Shown in pieces: positions 31,238 through 40,859 of a DNA stretch of 64,000 nucleotides. The position numbers were made by a program, and so were the translations under genes. Position 1 is the stretch's first letter. Every line of letters starts with the position of its first letter. The DNA comes from [Pasteurella] aerogenes (lineage in GTDB: Bacteria > Pseudomonadota > Gammaproteobacteria > Enterobacterales > Pasteurellaceae), in the NCBI GenBank assembly GCA_900637275.1, contig LR134362.1, positions 1,240,001 to 1,304,000 on the forward strand, written 5' to 3'. The notes under the pieces are model-generated. The model saw only the letters and a list, made by a program, of their open reading frames with translations, made no database searches and had not been told where the DNA came from.

Positions 31238-32482
31238 TCAACGTTGCAATGCCAGTTCGGTGATTTTCACAATAACGCTCACGCTGTCAGCCATGCCTTC
31301 CAACGTGATTAATTCGTGTTTACTGTGAAAATTATAACCCCCAGTAAAAAGATTTGGGCAAGCCAAGCCTTTTTCAGCTAATTTTGCACCATCCGTACCG
31401 CCACGAATAACCTTATGTTGCGGTTCAATACCACATTCTCGAATAGCGCGATCTGCTAGGTCAACAGATTGAGGGACTTTTTGGATGGTGTCGTACATAT
31501 TAAAATAGCTGTCCGTGATTTCCACTTCTGCTTTTTGGCGCAATTTTTTCTTGCGATTAAAATCTACCACCAACATAGATAAAAAGGCTTTGCGTTGCTC
31601 AAATTTAACATGGTCAAAATCGCGAATCAGATAACGCAGTTCCACTTTTTCAATATCGCCGCTGAAACTTTCCAGATGGAAAAAGCCTTGCCGCCCTTCC
31701 GTTTGCTCTGGGGTTTCCGCTTTTGGAAAACCTTGTTGAAATTCGCAAGCTAACGTCAACGCATTAATCATATGATTTTTAGCGCTGCCGGTATGCATAT
31801 TGTTGCCATAAATCGTGACCTTGGCACTCGCCGCATTGAAATTTTCATATTCCAGTTCACCCGATTCACCACCATCCACAGTATAAGCCCAATCGCAAGG
31901 GAATTTGTCCATCGGGAAAAAATCCATACCTAAGCCGATTTCTTCATCCGGCGTGAACGCCACACGAATATTGCAATGAGGCAGGCGGTTTTCTTGAATC
32001 ATAGAAAGTGCGGTCATTATTTCCGCAATTCCCGCTTTATTGTCGGCACCCAATAAATTATTGCCATCAGAAACGATCAAGGTTTTACCCACTAATTTTT
32101 GTAAAAACGGATAATATACCGGGCTGATAAACTCATCGCCTAGCCCCAGCGCAATATCACCGCCGCGGTAACTTTCAATCACTTCCGCTTTGATATGCTT
32201 GCCGCTGCATTGCGGTGAGGTATCTAGGTGGGCGATAAAGCCGATAGTTGGTGCATTTGGCGCAACATTTGAGGGTAAAAACGCGGTTACCACACCATTT
32301 TTGCTCATTTCGATATTTTCCAACCCTAAAGCAAACAATTCTTGTTGTAAGTGTTTTGCGAGTTTTAATTGTCCGCTGGAGCTAGGGGAGCTTTTAGCAC
32401 CGATTTTGGATTGTGTATCATAGCCGACATAGTGTAAAAAACGCTCAAGCAACGGACCATGATATGATGTTATATTATTCAT
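31238..32482 (-). CDS. pepT: Peptidase T (tripeptide aminopeptidase)
   Basis: A 414-residue zinc peptidase of family M20B releasing the N-terminal residue of tripeptides in the cytoplasm. Metal ligands and catalytic residues are in GFIAHLDTSPQC (H85, D87), GADNKAGIAEIM, TPDEEIGLG and VDGGESGELEYENFN. The dimerisation lid carries NMHTGSAKNHMINA. The C-terminal RGGTDGAKLAEKGLACPNLFTGG is also conserved. It is transcribed away from potA. In E. coli pepT is likewise beside potABCD. Confidence 0.96.
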   Translation of the reverse strand: MNNITSYHGPLLERFLHYVGYDTQSKIGAKSSPSSSGQLKLAKHLQQELFALGLENIEMSKNGVVTAFLPSNVAPNAPTIGFIAHLDTSPQCSGKHIKAEVIESYRGGDIALGLGDEFISPVYYPFLQKLVGKTLIVSDGNNLLGADNKAGIAEIMTALSMIQENRLPHCNIRVAFTPDEEIGLGMDFFPMDKFPCDWAYTVDGGESGELEYENFNAASAKVTIYGNNMHTGSAKNHMINALTLACEFQQGFPKAETPEQTEGRQGFFHLESFSGDIEKVELRYLIRDFDHVKFEQRKAFLSMLVVDFNRKKKLRQKAEVEITDSYFNMYDTIQKVPQSVDLADRAIRECGIEPQHKVIRGGTDGAKLAEKGLACPNLFTGGYNFHSKHELITLEGMADSVSVIVKITELALQR

Positions 32483-32750
32483 AATTATCTCTTTTTTATA
32501 AAAACAAAAAACATTTTAATTCTATAATGGCATTTGAGCGAAGATCTTGATATACAACAAAGTTATGTTTAATTTTTTGTATGCGAAAAAGCGGATTTTT
32601 CGGCAAAAATTACATTAATTGCTTTCAATTAAGTTCTATTAGCTATATCATTAGCATTTATTTTTAATCAAGGTTGCTTACATATTTTTGTAAGTATTTT
32701 GTTTCTACTCAATACCAAATTTTGGTGCATTAGGGAGAAAACCAAAGCTA
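32483..32750. other. Intergenic region between divergent pepT and potA
   Basis: About 270 bp, AT-rich, with no gene. It must hold both promoters. A small inverted repeat, CTTACA-N6-TGTAAG (32677-32694), lies about 60 bp upstream of potA. I cannot assign a regulator. Confidence 0.4.
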
Positions 32751-33869
32751 GTGGAAAATACAGTTCAAAGCAAGCCGATTATTGAGCTTCGTTCTCTAAC
32801 TAAATCTTACGGTGATAAAACCATTATCAGTGATTTTGATTTAACCATTAATAATGGTGAATTTTTGACCATTCTTGGTCCATCCGGTTGTGGTAAAACC
32901 ACTGTTTTACGTCTGATTGCCGGTTTTGAAGAATTAAATGACGGTCAGATTATTTTAGACGGTCAAGATATCACTGATGTCCCCGCTGAACGTCGCCCGG
33001 TAAATACCGTATTCCAAAGTTATGCCTTGTTTCCGCATATGACGATTTTTGAAAACGTAGCCTTTGGCTTACGTATGCAAAAAGTGCCAAATGATCAGAT
33101 TAAACCACGTGTAATGGAAGCATTGCGTATGGTTCGTTTAGATGAAATGGCAGATCGTAAACCGACTCAACTTTCCGGCGGTCAACAACAACGTATTGCC
33201 ATTGCTCGCGCGGTAGTGAACAAACCTAAAGTGCTGTTGCTCGATGAATCCTTATCGGCGCTTGATTATAAATTGCGTAAAGAAATGCAAAACGAATTAA
33301 AAGCCTTGCAACGCCAATTAGGAATTACTTTTATTTTTGTTACCCACGATCAAGAAGAAGCATTGACCATGTCTGATCGTATTATCGTAATGAATAAAGG
33401 TCATATTGAACAAGACGGTTCTCCACGTGAAATTTACGAAGATCCGAAAAACCTCTTTGTGGCGCGCTTTATCGGTGAAATCAATGTATTTGATGCGACC
33501 GTGATCGAACGTCAATCAGAAAAAACGGTAAAAGCCAATGTGGAAGGTCGCATTTGTGAAATTTATACCGATATTCCGGTTGAAGCCGGACAAAAACTGA
33601 AAGTATTACTTCGTCCTGAAGATATCGTGATTGAAGAATTAGATGAAAACGAAAGTTCTAAAGCGATTATTGGTCACGTAACCGATCGTACCTATAAAGG
33701 TATGACGTTAGAATCCAATATCGTCTTAGATCATAACCAAATGAAAGTGTTGGTAAGCGAATTCTTTAATGAAGATGATCCACATATTGACCACTCTGTG
33801 GGGCAAAAAGTGGCATTGACTTGGCACGACGGATGGGAGGTTGTATTAAACGATGAAGACCACCGCTAG
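32751..33869 (+). CDS. potA: Spermidine/putrescine ABC transporter, ATP-binding protein
   Basis: A 372-residue ABC ATPase of the CUT1-like group with a C-terminal TOBE regulatory domain (about 285-365). Walker A GPSGCGKT is at residues 43-50 and the signature LSGGQ at 140-144. Walker B reads [11 protein letters not shown], with Ser in place of the common Pro, as in other PotA proteins. The start is a GTG with GGGAG about 13 bases upstream; no better in-frame ATG is present. Its end overlaps potB by 17 bp. Confidence 0.95.
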   Translation: MENTVQSKPIIELRSLTKSYGDKTIISDFDLTINNGEFLTILGPSGCGKTTVLRLIAGFEELNDGQIILDGQDITDVPAERRPVNTVFQSYALFPHMTIFENVAFGLRMQKVPNDQIKPRVMEALRMVRLDEMADRKPTQLSGGQQQRIAIARAVVNKPKVLLLDESLSALDYKLRKEMQNELKALQRQLGITFIFVTHDQEEALTMSDRIIVMNKGHIEQDGSPREIYEDPKNLFVARFIGEINVFDATVIERQSEKTVKANVEGRICEIYTDIPVEAGQKLKVLLRPEDIVIEELDENESSKAIIGHVTDRTYKGMTLESNIVLDHNQMKVLVSEFFNEDDPHIDHSVGQKVALTWHDGWEVVLNDEDHR

Positions 33870-34713
33870 CAGATTTCAAACCGGTACCGTCGCTGTTATC
33901 TTCGGTTGGTTACTTTTCTTCGTGTTAGCACCGAATATTTTGGTGCTAACCGTGAGTTTTTTGACCCGTGATAGCAGTAATTTTTATGCGTTACCTTTTA
34001 CCTTAGAAAACTACACTCGCTTATTTGAGCCATTATATGCACAAGTAGTGTGGAATTCATTGTATATGTCGGGTATTGCCACCATCATTTGTTTGATCGT
34101 GGGCTATCCTTTCGCCTTTATGATTGCCAAAATAAAGCCGAAATTTCGACCGCTCTTATTGTTTTTAGTGGTACTACCGTTTTGGACGAACTCGCTAATC
34201 CGTATTTACGGGATGAAAATTTTCTTGGGCGTAAAAGGGATTTTAAATAATACCCTGATGAGCTTAGGAATTATTAGCGAACCGATCCGGATTTTAAATA
34301 CAGAAGTAGCAGTAATTATCGGTTTAGTGTATTTATTGCTTCCATTTATGATTTTACCGCTATACTCGGCGATCGAAAAACTCGATCATCGTTTATTGGA
34401 AGCAGCAAAAGATCTAGGCGCCAATGCGTTTCAACGCTTTGTTAAGGTCATCATTCCGCTGACTATGCCGGGTATTATCGCCGGCTGTTTATTGGTATTA
34501 TTACCGGCAATGGGGATGTTCTATGTTGCCGATTTATTAGGCGGAGCAAAAGTATTGTTAGTAGGTAACGTAATTAAAAGCGAATTCCTTATTTCCCGTA
34601 ACTGGCCATTTGGTTCGGCAATCAGTATCGGCTTGACCATCTTAATGGCATTGTTAATCTTTATTTACTATAAAGCCAGTAAATTAATGAATAAGAAAAT
34701 GGAGTTAGAATAA
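33853..34713 (+). CDS. potB: Spermidine/putrescine ABC transporter, permease PotB
   Basis: A 286-residue inner-membrane permease with six predicted helices. The EAA loop is [31 protein letters not shown], which couples to PotA. It overlaps potA (17 bp) and potC (1 bp), so the three are translationally coupled. Length matches the family. Confidence 0.95.
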   Translation: MKTTASRFQTGTVAVIFGWLLFFVLAPNILVLTVSFLTRDSSNFYALPFTLENYTRLFEPLYAQVVWNSLYMSGIATIICLIVGYPFAFMIAKIKPKFRPLLLFLVVLPFWTNSLIRIYGMKIFLGVKGILNNTLMSLGIISEPIRILNTEVAVIIGLVYLLLPFMILPLYSAIEKLDHRLLEAAKDLGANAFQRFVKVIIPLTMPGIIAGCLLVLLPAMGMFYVADLLGGAKVLLVGNVIKSEFLISRNWPFGSAISIGLTILMALLIFIYYKASKLMNKKMELE

Positions 34714-35480
34714 TGGGACGTTTACTACGCGCAATTTTTATGTTGGTGGTATATTCTTTCCTATATATCCCAATTATTATTTTGGTCGCTAACTCCTTCA
34801 ATGAAGACCGTTACGGACTGACTTGGAAAGGATTTAGCTGGAACTGGTACGAACGTTTATTTAATAACGACACCCTTATCCAAGCGGCAATTCACTCCGT
34901 TACAATTGCGTTTTTTGCTGCCACCTTGGCCACAATTGTCGGCGGACTAACTGCTATTGCCCTTTATCGCTACCGTTTCCGTGGCAAGCAAGCAGTAAGC
35001 GGAATGTTGTTTATCGTCATGATGTCACCGGATATCGTAATGGCAGTATCGTTATTAGCATTATTTATGATCGTCGGTATTTCTCTTGGTTTCTGGTCAT
35101 TATTATTGGCGCACATTACATTCTGTTTGCCTTATGTCGTGGTCACCGTCTTTTCCCGCCTTAAAGGATTTGACTCAACCATGTTGGAAGCCGCGAAAGA
35201 CTTAGGCGCTAGTGAAGTGACGATTTTACGCAAAATCATTCTTCCGCTTGCATTACCGGCAATTGTTTCTGGCTGGTTATTAAGTTTTACTATTTCTCTT
35301 GATGACGTGGTAGTTTCTTCCTTCGTCAGTGGCGTAAGCTATGAGATTTTACCATTGAAGATCTTCTCTTTGGTGAAAACTGGGGTTACACCGGAAGTCA
35401 ACGCGCTTGCTACGATTATGATTATTCTCTCTTTATTCTTGGTTATCTTAAGCCAAGTGATTGCGAGAAAAGAGAAATAA
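34713..35480 (+). CDS. potC: Spermidine/putrescine ABC transporter, permease PotC
   Basis: A 255-residue permease with six helices, the partner of PotB. The EAA loop [31 protein letters not shown] is followed by SFTISLDDVVVSSF, which is typical of PotC. The ATG overlaps the potB stop. A terminator-like hairpin lies between potC and potD. Confidence 0.95.
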   Translation: MGRLLRAIFMLVVYSFLYIPIIILVANSFNEDRYGLTWKGFSWNWYERLFNNDTLIQAAIHSVTIAFFAATLATIVGGLTAIALYRYRFRGKQAVSGMLFIVMMSPDIVMAVSLLALFMIVGISLGFWSLLLAHITFCLPYVVVTVFSRLKGFDSTMLEAAKDLGASEVTILRKIILPLALPAIVSGWLLSFTISLDDVVVSSFVSGVSYEILPLKIFSLVKTGVTPEVNALATIMIILSLFLVILSQVIARKEK

Positions 35481-35528
35481 TAGCGATTAAAAATAATACT
35501 TCACAAATTCGTGAATACACAATAAAAT

Positions 35529-35557
35529 ACGCCTTGCCTTATTGCGAGGCGTTTTTT
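35529..35557 (+). terminator. Internal terminator-like hairpin between potC and potD
   Basis: Stem ACGCCTTGC … GCGAGGCGT (one G-T wobble) is followed by TTTTTT, 49 bp after potC and about 60 bp before the potD start. It may be a partial terminator setting the ratio of membrane subunits to binding protein, or an end point if potD has its own promoter. Confidence 0.75.
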
Positions 35558-35616
35558 ATTCCGTATTATTTTCGATAATACGGTGTTTTTTTACTCTTAA
35601 CAGGAGAATGATAGAA

Positions 35617-36699
35617 ATGAAAAAATTTGCAGGTCTTGTCACCGTTGGGATGCTTACAGTTGCGTTAGCCGCTTGTAACGATAAAGAAACAACTGCAACC
35701 ACTGCAGCAGCTCCGGCTCCAGCAAATGACACTGTATACCTTTATACTTGGACAGAATACGTACCGGACGGTCTTTTAGAAGAGTTTACTAAAGAAACCG
35801 GCATCAAAGTTATCGTTTCAAGCTTAGAGTCAAATGAAACAATGTATGCAAAACTCAAAACCCAAGGTGAAGCCGGCGGTTATGACGTGATTGCACCGTC
35901 AAACTATTTCGTTTCCAAAATGGCTCGTGAAGGAATGTTATTGCCATTAGACCACAGCAAATTGCCTGTTATCAAAGAGCTTAATCCGGATTGGTTGGAT
36001 AAAGATTATGACAAAGGAAATAAATATTCTTTACCACAATTATTAGGCGCGCCGGGAATCGCTTTCAATACTGGCGATTACAAAGCGACGGATTTCACTT
36101 CTTGGGCTGATTTATGGAAACCAGAATTTGCCGGTAAAGTTCAATTATTGGACGATGCACGCGAAGTATTCAATATCGCCTTATTAAAATTAGGTCAAGA
36201 TCCGAATACGAAAGATCCAAAAATCATCGAACAAGCGTACCAAGAATTGCTAAAACTACGTCCGAACGTATTGTCTTTCAACTCTGACAACCCAGCGAAC
36301 TCCTTTATCTCTGGTGAAGTAAATGTTGGTCAATTATGGAACGGTTCTGTACGTATTGCGAAAAAAGAACAAGCACCTTTAGATATGGTATTCCCGAAAG
36401 AAGGTCCGGTACTATGGGTGGATACCTTAGCCATTCCAGCCACCTCCAAAAACCCAGATGGCGCACATAAATTAATCAACTATATGTTGGGTGCAAAAAC
36501 AGCAGCGAAATTAACCGAAGAAATCGGTTATCCGACCTCAAACATGGAAGCCTTAAAATTACTTCCAGCAGAGATCACACAAGACCCTGCTATTTACCCA
36601 AGCAATGAAATTCTACAAAAAAGTTATTGGCAAGATGACGTAGGTGATGCAGTTCAATACTACGAAGAATTCTACCAAAAATTAAAAGCGGCAAAATAA
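35617..36699 (+). CDS. potD: Spermidine/putrescine-binding protein (lipoprotein)
   Basis: A 360-residue substrate-binding protein. The N-terminus MKKFAGLVTVGMLTVALAAC is a lipoprotein signal with a LAAC lipobox at Cys20, so it should be lipid-anchored and not freely periplasmic as in E. coli. Mature blocks VYLYTWTEYVPDGLLEEF, YDVIAPSNYFVSKMAREGMLLPLD and SFNSDNPANSFISGEVNVGQLWNGS match PotD. The frame opens 75 bases earlier, but AGGAG stands ten bases before this ATG. It ends with a strong terminator. Confidence 0.94.
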   Translation: MKKFAGLVTVGMLTVALAACNDKETTATTAAAPAPANDTVYLYTWTEYVPDGLLEEFTKETGIKVIVSSLESNETMYAKLKTQGEAGGYDVIAPSNYFVSKMAREGMLLPLDHSKLPVIKELNPDWLDKDYDKGNKYSLPQLLGAPGIAFNTGDYKATDFTSWADLWKPEFAGKVQLLDDAREVFNIALLKLGQDPNTKDPKIIEQAYQELLKLRPNVLSFNSDNPANSFISGEVNVGQLWNGSVRIAKKEQAPLDMVFPKEGPVLWVDTLAIPATSKNPDGAHKLINYMLGAKTAAKLTEEIGYPTSNMEALKLLPAEITQDPAIYPSNEILQKSYWQDDVGDAVQYYEEFYQKLKAAK

Positions 36700-36715
36700 G
36701 CCAGATTTAATGCTC

Positions 36716-36746
36716 AAAAAGGAAAGTACAATACTTTCCTTTTTTA
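36716..36746 (+). terminator. Terminator after potD
   Basis: A perfect 13-bp stem, AAAAAGGAAAGTA … TACTTTCCTTTTT, with a CAA loop, 17 bp past the potD stop. Confidence 0.88.
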
Positions 36747-36880
36747 CGCCACTTATTTAAGCCATAAACGCCTTGAATAAATCACTAAATAGAGACACTT
36801 CAACCCAAAAAGCAAACCGCATAAATATCGCGATATTTCAAATCCCAATACGCTACTACCACATAAAAACCAAAAAAATA

Positions 36881-36917
36881 ACCGCACTTTATCTTGTATT
36901 CAAGAACAAAGTGCGGT
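36881..36917. terminator. Paired inverted uptake signals forming a terminator-like hairpin
   Basis: ACCGCACTTT (36881-36890) and AAAGTGCGGT (36908-36917) are perfect inverted copies of the Hin uptake signal and can form a 10-bp stem. They lie 23 bp past the doxX stop (minus strand). A dual role in DNA uptake and termination is known for Haemophilus. Confidence 0.7.
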
Positions 36918-36939
36918 CAAAATTAACGTAATTTTTTAA

Positions 36940-37347
36940 TTATGCTTTTTTGCGTAAATTATCTAACGCCCAAGCACCAGAACCGGAAAACACAAAGTAC
37001 AAAAAGACTAAGCAATATAATGCAGCTAATTCACCTTTGTTGACTATTGGGAGTAAAATCGTTTCAGCAGTGGCGTGTATAATAAAATACGCATACGCCA
37101 TTTGACCGGAGAGAATGAACGCAGTGATACGAGTAAATAACCCCAATATGAGCAACAGACCGCCAACCACTTCAATTAAACCACCAATACCGTATAAGGA
37201 TAATAATTCTACTGCGCCGTTACCGCCGGTCATCGATACCGGAAATTCAAACAATTTTGCAGTGCCATGTAACAAAAACATATAACCTGCAACAATACGT
37301 AACAAACCAAGCACATAAGTATTTAATTTACCGAATAAATCCATCAT
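36940..37347 (-). CDS. DoxX family membrane protein
   Basis: A 135-residue inner-membrane protein with four hydrophobic helices. DoxX-family features: LGLLRIVAGYMFLLHGTAKLFEFP near the start, then YGIGGLIEVVGGLLLILGLFTRITAFILSGQMAYAYF. The biochemical role of bacterial DoxX/YphA-type proteins is poorly defined; a link to redox stress has been suggested in other organisms. It lies next to dsbD on the same strand but is separated by 100 bp, so joint function is only a guess. Confidence 0.85.
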   Translation of the reverse strand: MMDLFGKLNTYVLGLLRIVAGYMFLLHGTAKLFEFPVSMTGGNGAVELLSLYGIGGLIEVVGGLLLILGLFTRITAFILSGQMAYAYFIIHATAETILLPIVNKGELAALYCLVFLYFVFSGSGAWALDNLRKKA

Positions 37348-37447
37348 TTTTCCTTAAAATAAAAATTCAAAGGCGTGCATGGTACCTGAAATAATGGAAC
37401 GAAACAATTAACAAAAAAGAAAATATCCTTTTCTTTTTTAGAAAAAA

Positions 37448-39202
37448 TCAAGGCAATACTTTTTCGTTTATCCAAGCAGAAAATTGTGCCTGATCCATGA
37501 ATCCGCTCACGCGTGAACCTTGAATTTCTTCGCCTTGTTGATTAAAAAATAAAATGCTCGGCAACCCAACAATTTGGAATTTTTTCATTAAGGCAGCATT
37601 TTCTGCACTGTTTTTGGTCATATCCACTTGCAACAGCAAAATCTGCTCAAAATCCGACCGCACTTTTGGTGTATTAAAGGTATATTTTTCAAATTCTTTA
37701 CACGCCACACACCAATCTGCATAAAGATCCAACATGGCAATTGCTTTGGGATTGTTCATTAAGGCTTGATTTAATTCCGCTTCACTACTGATTTTTTGAA
37801 AAATCACTGCATTTGGCGTTTCTTGTATCACTTCTTCTTGCCACACCCAATCTTGCAGCGGTTTAACCAAAATAAATGCCGCAACAAAAAAACCAATGCG
37901 CAATGCATGACCGATACCTCTTGCCGGCATCTGTAACGCCGCCCATAAGCAAAATGCCACGCCAAGCATCGCCCACATTCGCGGCGCCCAAATTTCCGGC
38001 AAAACGCGGGAAAGTAAAAAGACAGGCAACGCCAACATAACAAAGCCAAAAGCGGTTTTAACTTTTTCTGTCCAAGCAGAAGATTTCGGCAAAATTTTAT
38101 TACCAAATAAGGTGATAAAAATTAACGGAATGCCCATACCAAGGGCTAACAAATAAAGTGTAAGCACACCGAAGATCAAATCGCCACTTTGCGCCACATA
38201 CAGCAATGTCGCCGAAAGCGGTGCCGAAGTACAAGGCGAGGCGATAAGCCCTGCCACCATACCCATCACAAAAACGCCAGAAAATGCACCGCCCTTTTGT
38301 CCTTGACTGATTAGCGTTAATTTGGTTTGCCATGCGCTAGGCAATTGAATACTAAATACACCAAACATAGAAAGCGCCAGCAAGGTAAAAATCACCGACA
38401 AGCCAATCAGCACATAAGGACTTTGCAGCGCCACTTGGAACGGTAACCCAATCATCGCGACCACCAAACCGAGCAGCGTATATGTCAACGCCATACCTTG
38501 TACATAGGTAAAACTTAACCCCAACGCACGCGCCATGTTTGGACGTTGCCCTTGCCCGATAACAATCGCCGATAACAAAGGTAACATCGGCAATACGCAA
38601 GGAGTAAACGCCAAGCCAAGCCCTAAGACAAAAAACCACAAGGCAGAAAAACGACTTTCTAACAATGCGGAAGTTAGGCTATTTTGGTCAGCGGAAGAAA
38701 GATTGAAAACGAAGGAATTTTGAACCGCACTTTGCGTATCTGTATTTGACACGTCATTGATAGTCGTGACCGGTAAATCCGCTAAAGACAAAGTTTTAGT
38801 TTCCGGTGGATAACAAAAACCGGTGGTACAGCCTTGATAGGTAACCTCCAATTGTGCATTCGGATCCGCATTGTGTAAACTGACCGGTAAATCAAGCTGC
38901 TCACGATAAATTAGAACTCGACCGAAAAATTCATCTTGGTGTTCCTCTGCTGGCGGAAAAGATAACGGCGCAAGATCAGTTTGCGTACCGACAACGCGCA
39001 GTTCTTTTTGATATAAATAATATCCATCTGCGATATCCCAATGCAAATTAACACTTTTTTCTTGAGTGGTTGAATTGACACGCTGTTGCGCCGAAAAGAC
39101 AAATGCCTCCTCCGCCTTTAAAAATTGCTCTTGAGAATTAAACCATTCCGCGTGTACAAATGCGGAAAAAAAGACTAAAAAAATAAGCCAATATTTTTTC
39201 AT
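37448..39202 (-). CDS. dsbD: Thiol:disulfide interchange protein DsbD
   Basis: A 584-residue membrane reductant shuttle moving electrons from cytoplasmic thioredoxin to periplasmic DsbC, DsbG and CcmG. A signal peptide (about 18 residues, ending FVHA) leads into the N-terminal immunoglobulin-like domain, with its cysteine pair in GCTTGFCYPP. The eight-helix core has FTPCVLPMLPLL and IASPCTSAPLSATLL. The C-terminal thioredoxin domain has WCVAC near residue 497. All three redox pairs are present. In-frame uptake signals occur near 37660 and 38730. Confidence 0.96.
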   Translation of the reverse strand: MKKYWLIFLVFFSAFVHAEWFNSQEQFLKAEEAFVFSAQQRVNSTTQEKSVNLHWDIADGYYLYQKELRVVGTQTDLAPLSFPPAEEHQDEFFGRVLIYREQLDLPVSLHNADPNAQLEVTYQGCTTGFCYPPETKTLSLADLPVTTINDVSNTDTQSAVQNSFVFNLSSADQNSLTSALLESRFSALWFFVLGLGLAFTPCVLPMLPLLSAIVIGQGQRPNMARALGLSFTYVQGMALTYTLLGLVVAMIGLPFQVALQSPYVLIGLSVIFTLLALSMFGVFSIQLPSAWQTKLTLISQGQKGGAFSGVFVMGMVAGLIASPCTSAPLSATLLYVAQSGDLIFGVLTLYLLALGMGIPLIFITLFGNKILPKSSAWTEKVKTAFGFVMLALPVFLLSRVLPEIWAPRMWAMLGVAFCLWAALQMPARGIGHALRIGFFVAAFILVKPLQDWVWQEEVIQETPNAVIFQKISSEAELNQALMNNPKAIAMLDLYADWCVACKEFEKYTFNTPKVRSDFEQILLLQVDMTKNSAENAALMKKFQIVGLPSILFFNQQGEEIQGSRVSGFMDQAQFSAWINEKVLP

Positions 39203-39354
39203 AACTACCTATATTTACGCTGTCAGCCGGGTACAGTTTACCATAAAAATCCCCATTCTAGTGAAGAACAAGTCACCCAAATTTCACAATAAATGCAGAT
39301 TTTCGAACAAAATAAGGTTAAATAAAGATACTATCTGCTTAACTTTTGTTAAAA

Positions 39355-39370
39355 TATGATGCAGATCATA
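39355..39370. promoter_or_regulatory. FNR/CRP-like dyad upstream of arcA
   Basis: TATGAT-GCAG-ATCATA is a perfect dyad. It resembles the FNR box TTGAT-N4-ATCAA with one change per half, and is centred about 80 bp upstream of the predicted arcA transcription start. FNR control of arcA is known in E. coli; here it is inferred. Confidence 0.5.
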
Positions 39371-39408
39371 AAATTTCATGCTAGATATGAAAAAATTTGC
39401 TTTTTTAC

Positions 39409-39437
39409 TTGTTACAACTATGTTGCAATTATAGAAT
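39409..39437 (+). promoter_or_regulatory. Sigma-70 promoter of arcA
   Basis: TTGTTA (39409-39414) and TAGAAT (39432-39437) are 17 bp apart, about 60 bp upstream of the arcA start. Confidence 0.6.
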
Positions 39438-39495
39438 AGCTATGGGTAAGATTTTGATAAATTAATATAAAAATAAATAAGAGGGAAACCATCCT

Positions 39496-40209
39496 ATGAT
39501 AACGCCACGTATATTAGTCGTTGAAGATGAAACGATTACAAGGAATACACTCAAGAGTATTTTCGAGGCGGAGGGATATGAGGTATTTGAAGCAAGTGAT
39601 GGCAATCAAATGCATCGAATTATCTCCTCGCAAGAAATTCATCTTGTTATTATGGATATCAATTTACCGGGTAAAAATGGGTTGATGTTGGCACGTGAAC
39701 TACGGGAAAATACCAATACTGCACTTATGTTTTTAACCGGGCGTGATAACGAAGTTGATAAAATTCTCGGTTTAGAGATCGGTGCGGATGACTATATCAC
39801 CAAACCGTTTAATCCAAGAGAATTAACTATTCGTGCAAGAAACCTATTGCAACGTACCATGTCCGAAAAAGCAAAAACCGCAACGCCACATTTAGAACAA
39901 TATCGTTTTAACGGTTGGACGCTAGATCTCAATAGCCGAACGTTGATCAATCCGGAAGGGGAAGAATATAAATTACCGCGCAGTGAATTTCGCGCTATGT
40001 TGCATTTCTGCGAAAATCCGGGAAAAATTCAAACCCGTGAAGAATTGCTGAAAAAAATGACCGGACGCGATTTAAAACCGCAAGATCGTACCGTGGATGT
40101 GACGATTCGTCGTATTCGTAAACATTTTGAAGATCACCCGGATACGCCAGAAATTATCGCTACTATTCATGGCGAAGGTTATCGTTTCTGCGGTGAAATT
40201 GAATCTTAA
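39496..40209 (+). CDS. arcA: Response regulator ArcA (aerobic respiration control)
   Basis: A 237-residue OmpR-family response regulator, the partner of the sensor ArcB, repressing respiratory genes under low oxygen. The receiver domain has the acidic pair E10/D11, phospho-acceptor D54 in [10 protein letters not shown] in [22 protein letters not shown], and K in TKPFNPREL. The C-terminal winged HTH covers about 135-235 ([16 protein letters not shown] … HGEGYRFCG). GAGGGAAACC precedes the ATG. ArcB is not in the window. A bidirectional terminator follows. Confidence 0.96.
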   Translation: MITPRILVVEDETITRNTLKSIFEAEGYEVFEASDGNQMHRIISSQEIHLVIMDINLPGKNGLMLARELRENTNTALMFLTGRDNEVDKILGLEIGADDYITKPFNPRELTIRARNLLQRTMSEKAKTATPHLEQYRFNGWTLDLNSRTLINPEGEEYKLPRSEFRAMLHFCENPGKIQTREELLKKMTGRDLKPQDRTVDVTIRRIRKHFEDHPDTPEIIATIHGEGYRFCGEIES

Positions 40210-40227
40210 TAGCAAGATCCATTAAAC

Positions 40228-40258
40228 AAAAAGCCACATTTTCATGTGGCTTTTATTT
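40228..40258. terminator. Bidirectional terminator between arcA and ycfP
   Basis: Stem AAAAGCCACAT … ATGTGGCTTTT with a TTTC loop, flanked by A- and T-runs, between the convergent genes. Confidence 0.88.
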
Positions 40259-40267
40259 TCTCTCATA

Positions 40268-40807
40268 TTACGCGTTTTTAAATGCTTTAATCCGTTGTAA
40301 ATGTTGAGAAATTTTCTTAAATTTATGACTTTCGTTTTCATCCCAGATCACCTCATAAAAAGGTGAAAGCGTTTCGGCGCTACGTTGTGAATCCAACGCT
40401 TCATCTTGTGTAGATAAGAAAACTAAACAGCGTCCTTGGTTTTTCTTCCGAAAATTTTCCACACATTTTGTCGCAATATCTTGATATTCTTCCGGTCGGT
40501 CGATTTTTCCCGTCATATTTTCATAAGGAAATAAATTTGGATTAAAAATTGCCTGTTTAATACCGCATAAAAATCCCACGCGTTCCGCCCAATAACCGCC
40601 AAGTCCAACGCCACAAATTAATGGATGTGGATCTTTGCTTTCCGATACTAATTTATGTACTTCATTGAGCAAAAACTGCATATCATGACGCGGATGCAAG
40701 GTACTATAATTGACAAAACGCACATCATCATCAATAAATTTCAACTGCATTATTTTTTCGTAGTTACCCGGACTACTGGAATCAAACCCGTGTAAATAAA
40801 TAATCAT
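40268..40807 (-). CDS. ycfP: YcfP/YqiA-family alpha/beta-hydrolase-like protein
   Basis: A 179-residue protein very like E. coli YcfP (UPF0227): [22 protein letters not shown] at the start, [34 protein letters not shown] in the middle and [18 protein letters not shown] at the end. The usual GxSxG nucleophile elbow reads GVGLGG here, so the serine is missing, as in E. coli YcfP. It may not be a classical esterase. The function is unknown. Confidence 0.88.
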   Translation of the reverse strand: MIIYLHGFDSSSPGNYEKIMQLKFIDDDVRFVNYSTLHPRHDMQFLLNEVHKLVSESKDPHPLICGVGLGGYWAERVGFLCGIKQAIFNPNLFPYENMTGKIDRPEEYQDIATKCVENFRKKNQGRCLVFLSTQDEALDSQRSAETLSPFYEVIWDENESHKFKKISQHLQRIKAFKNA

Positions 40808-40859
40808 TACAACTCCTTACATTTTTTATGGGATTTTATTCATTAAAACAGAAAACCAA

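Noticed and set aside
33900..33925. GGTTACTTTTCTTC inside potB resembling the dispersed repeat stem
   Set aside because: The match is about 13 bases within coding sequence, with no second stem arm; taken as chance.
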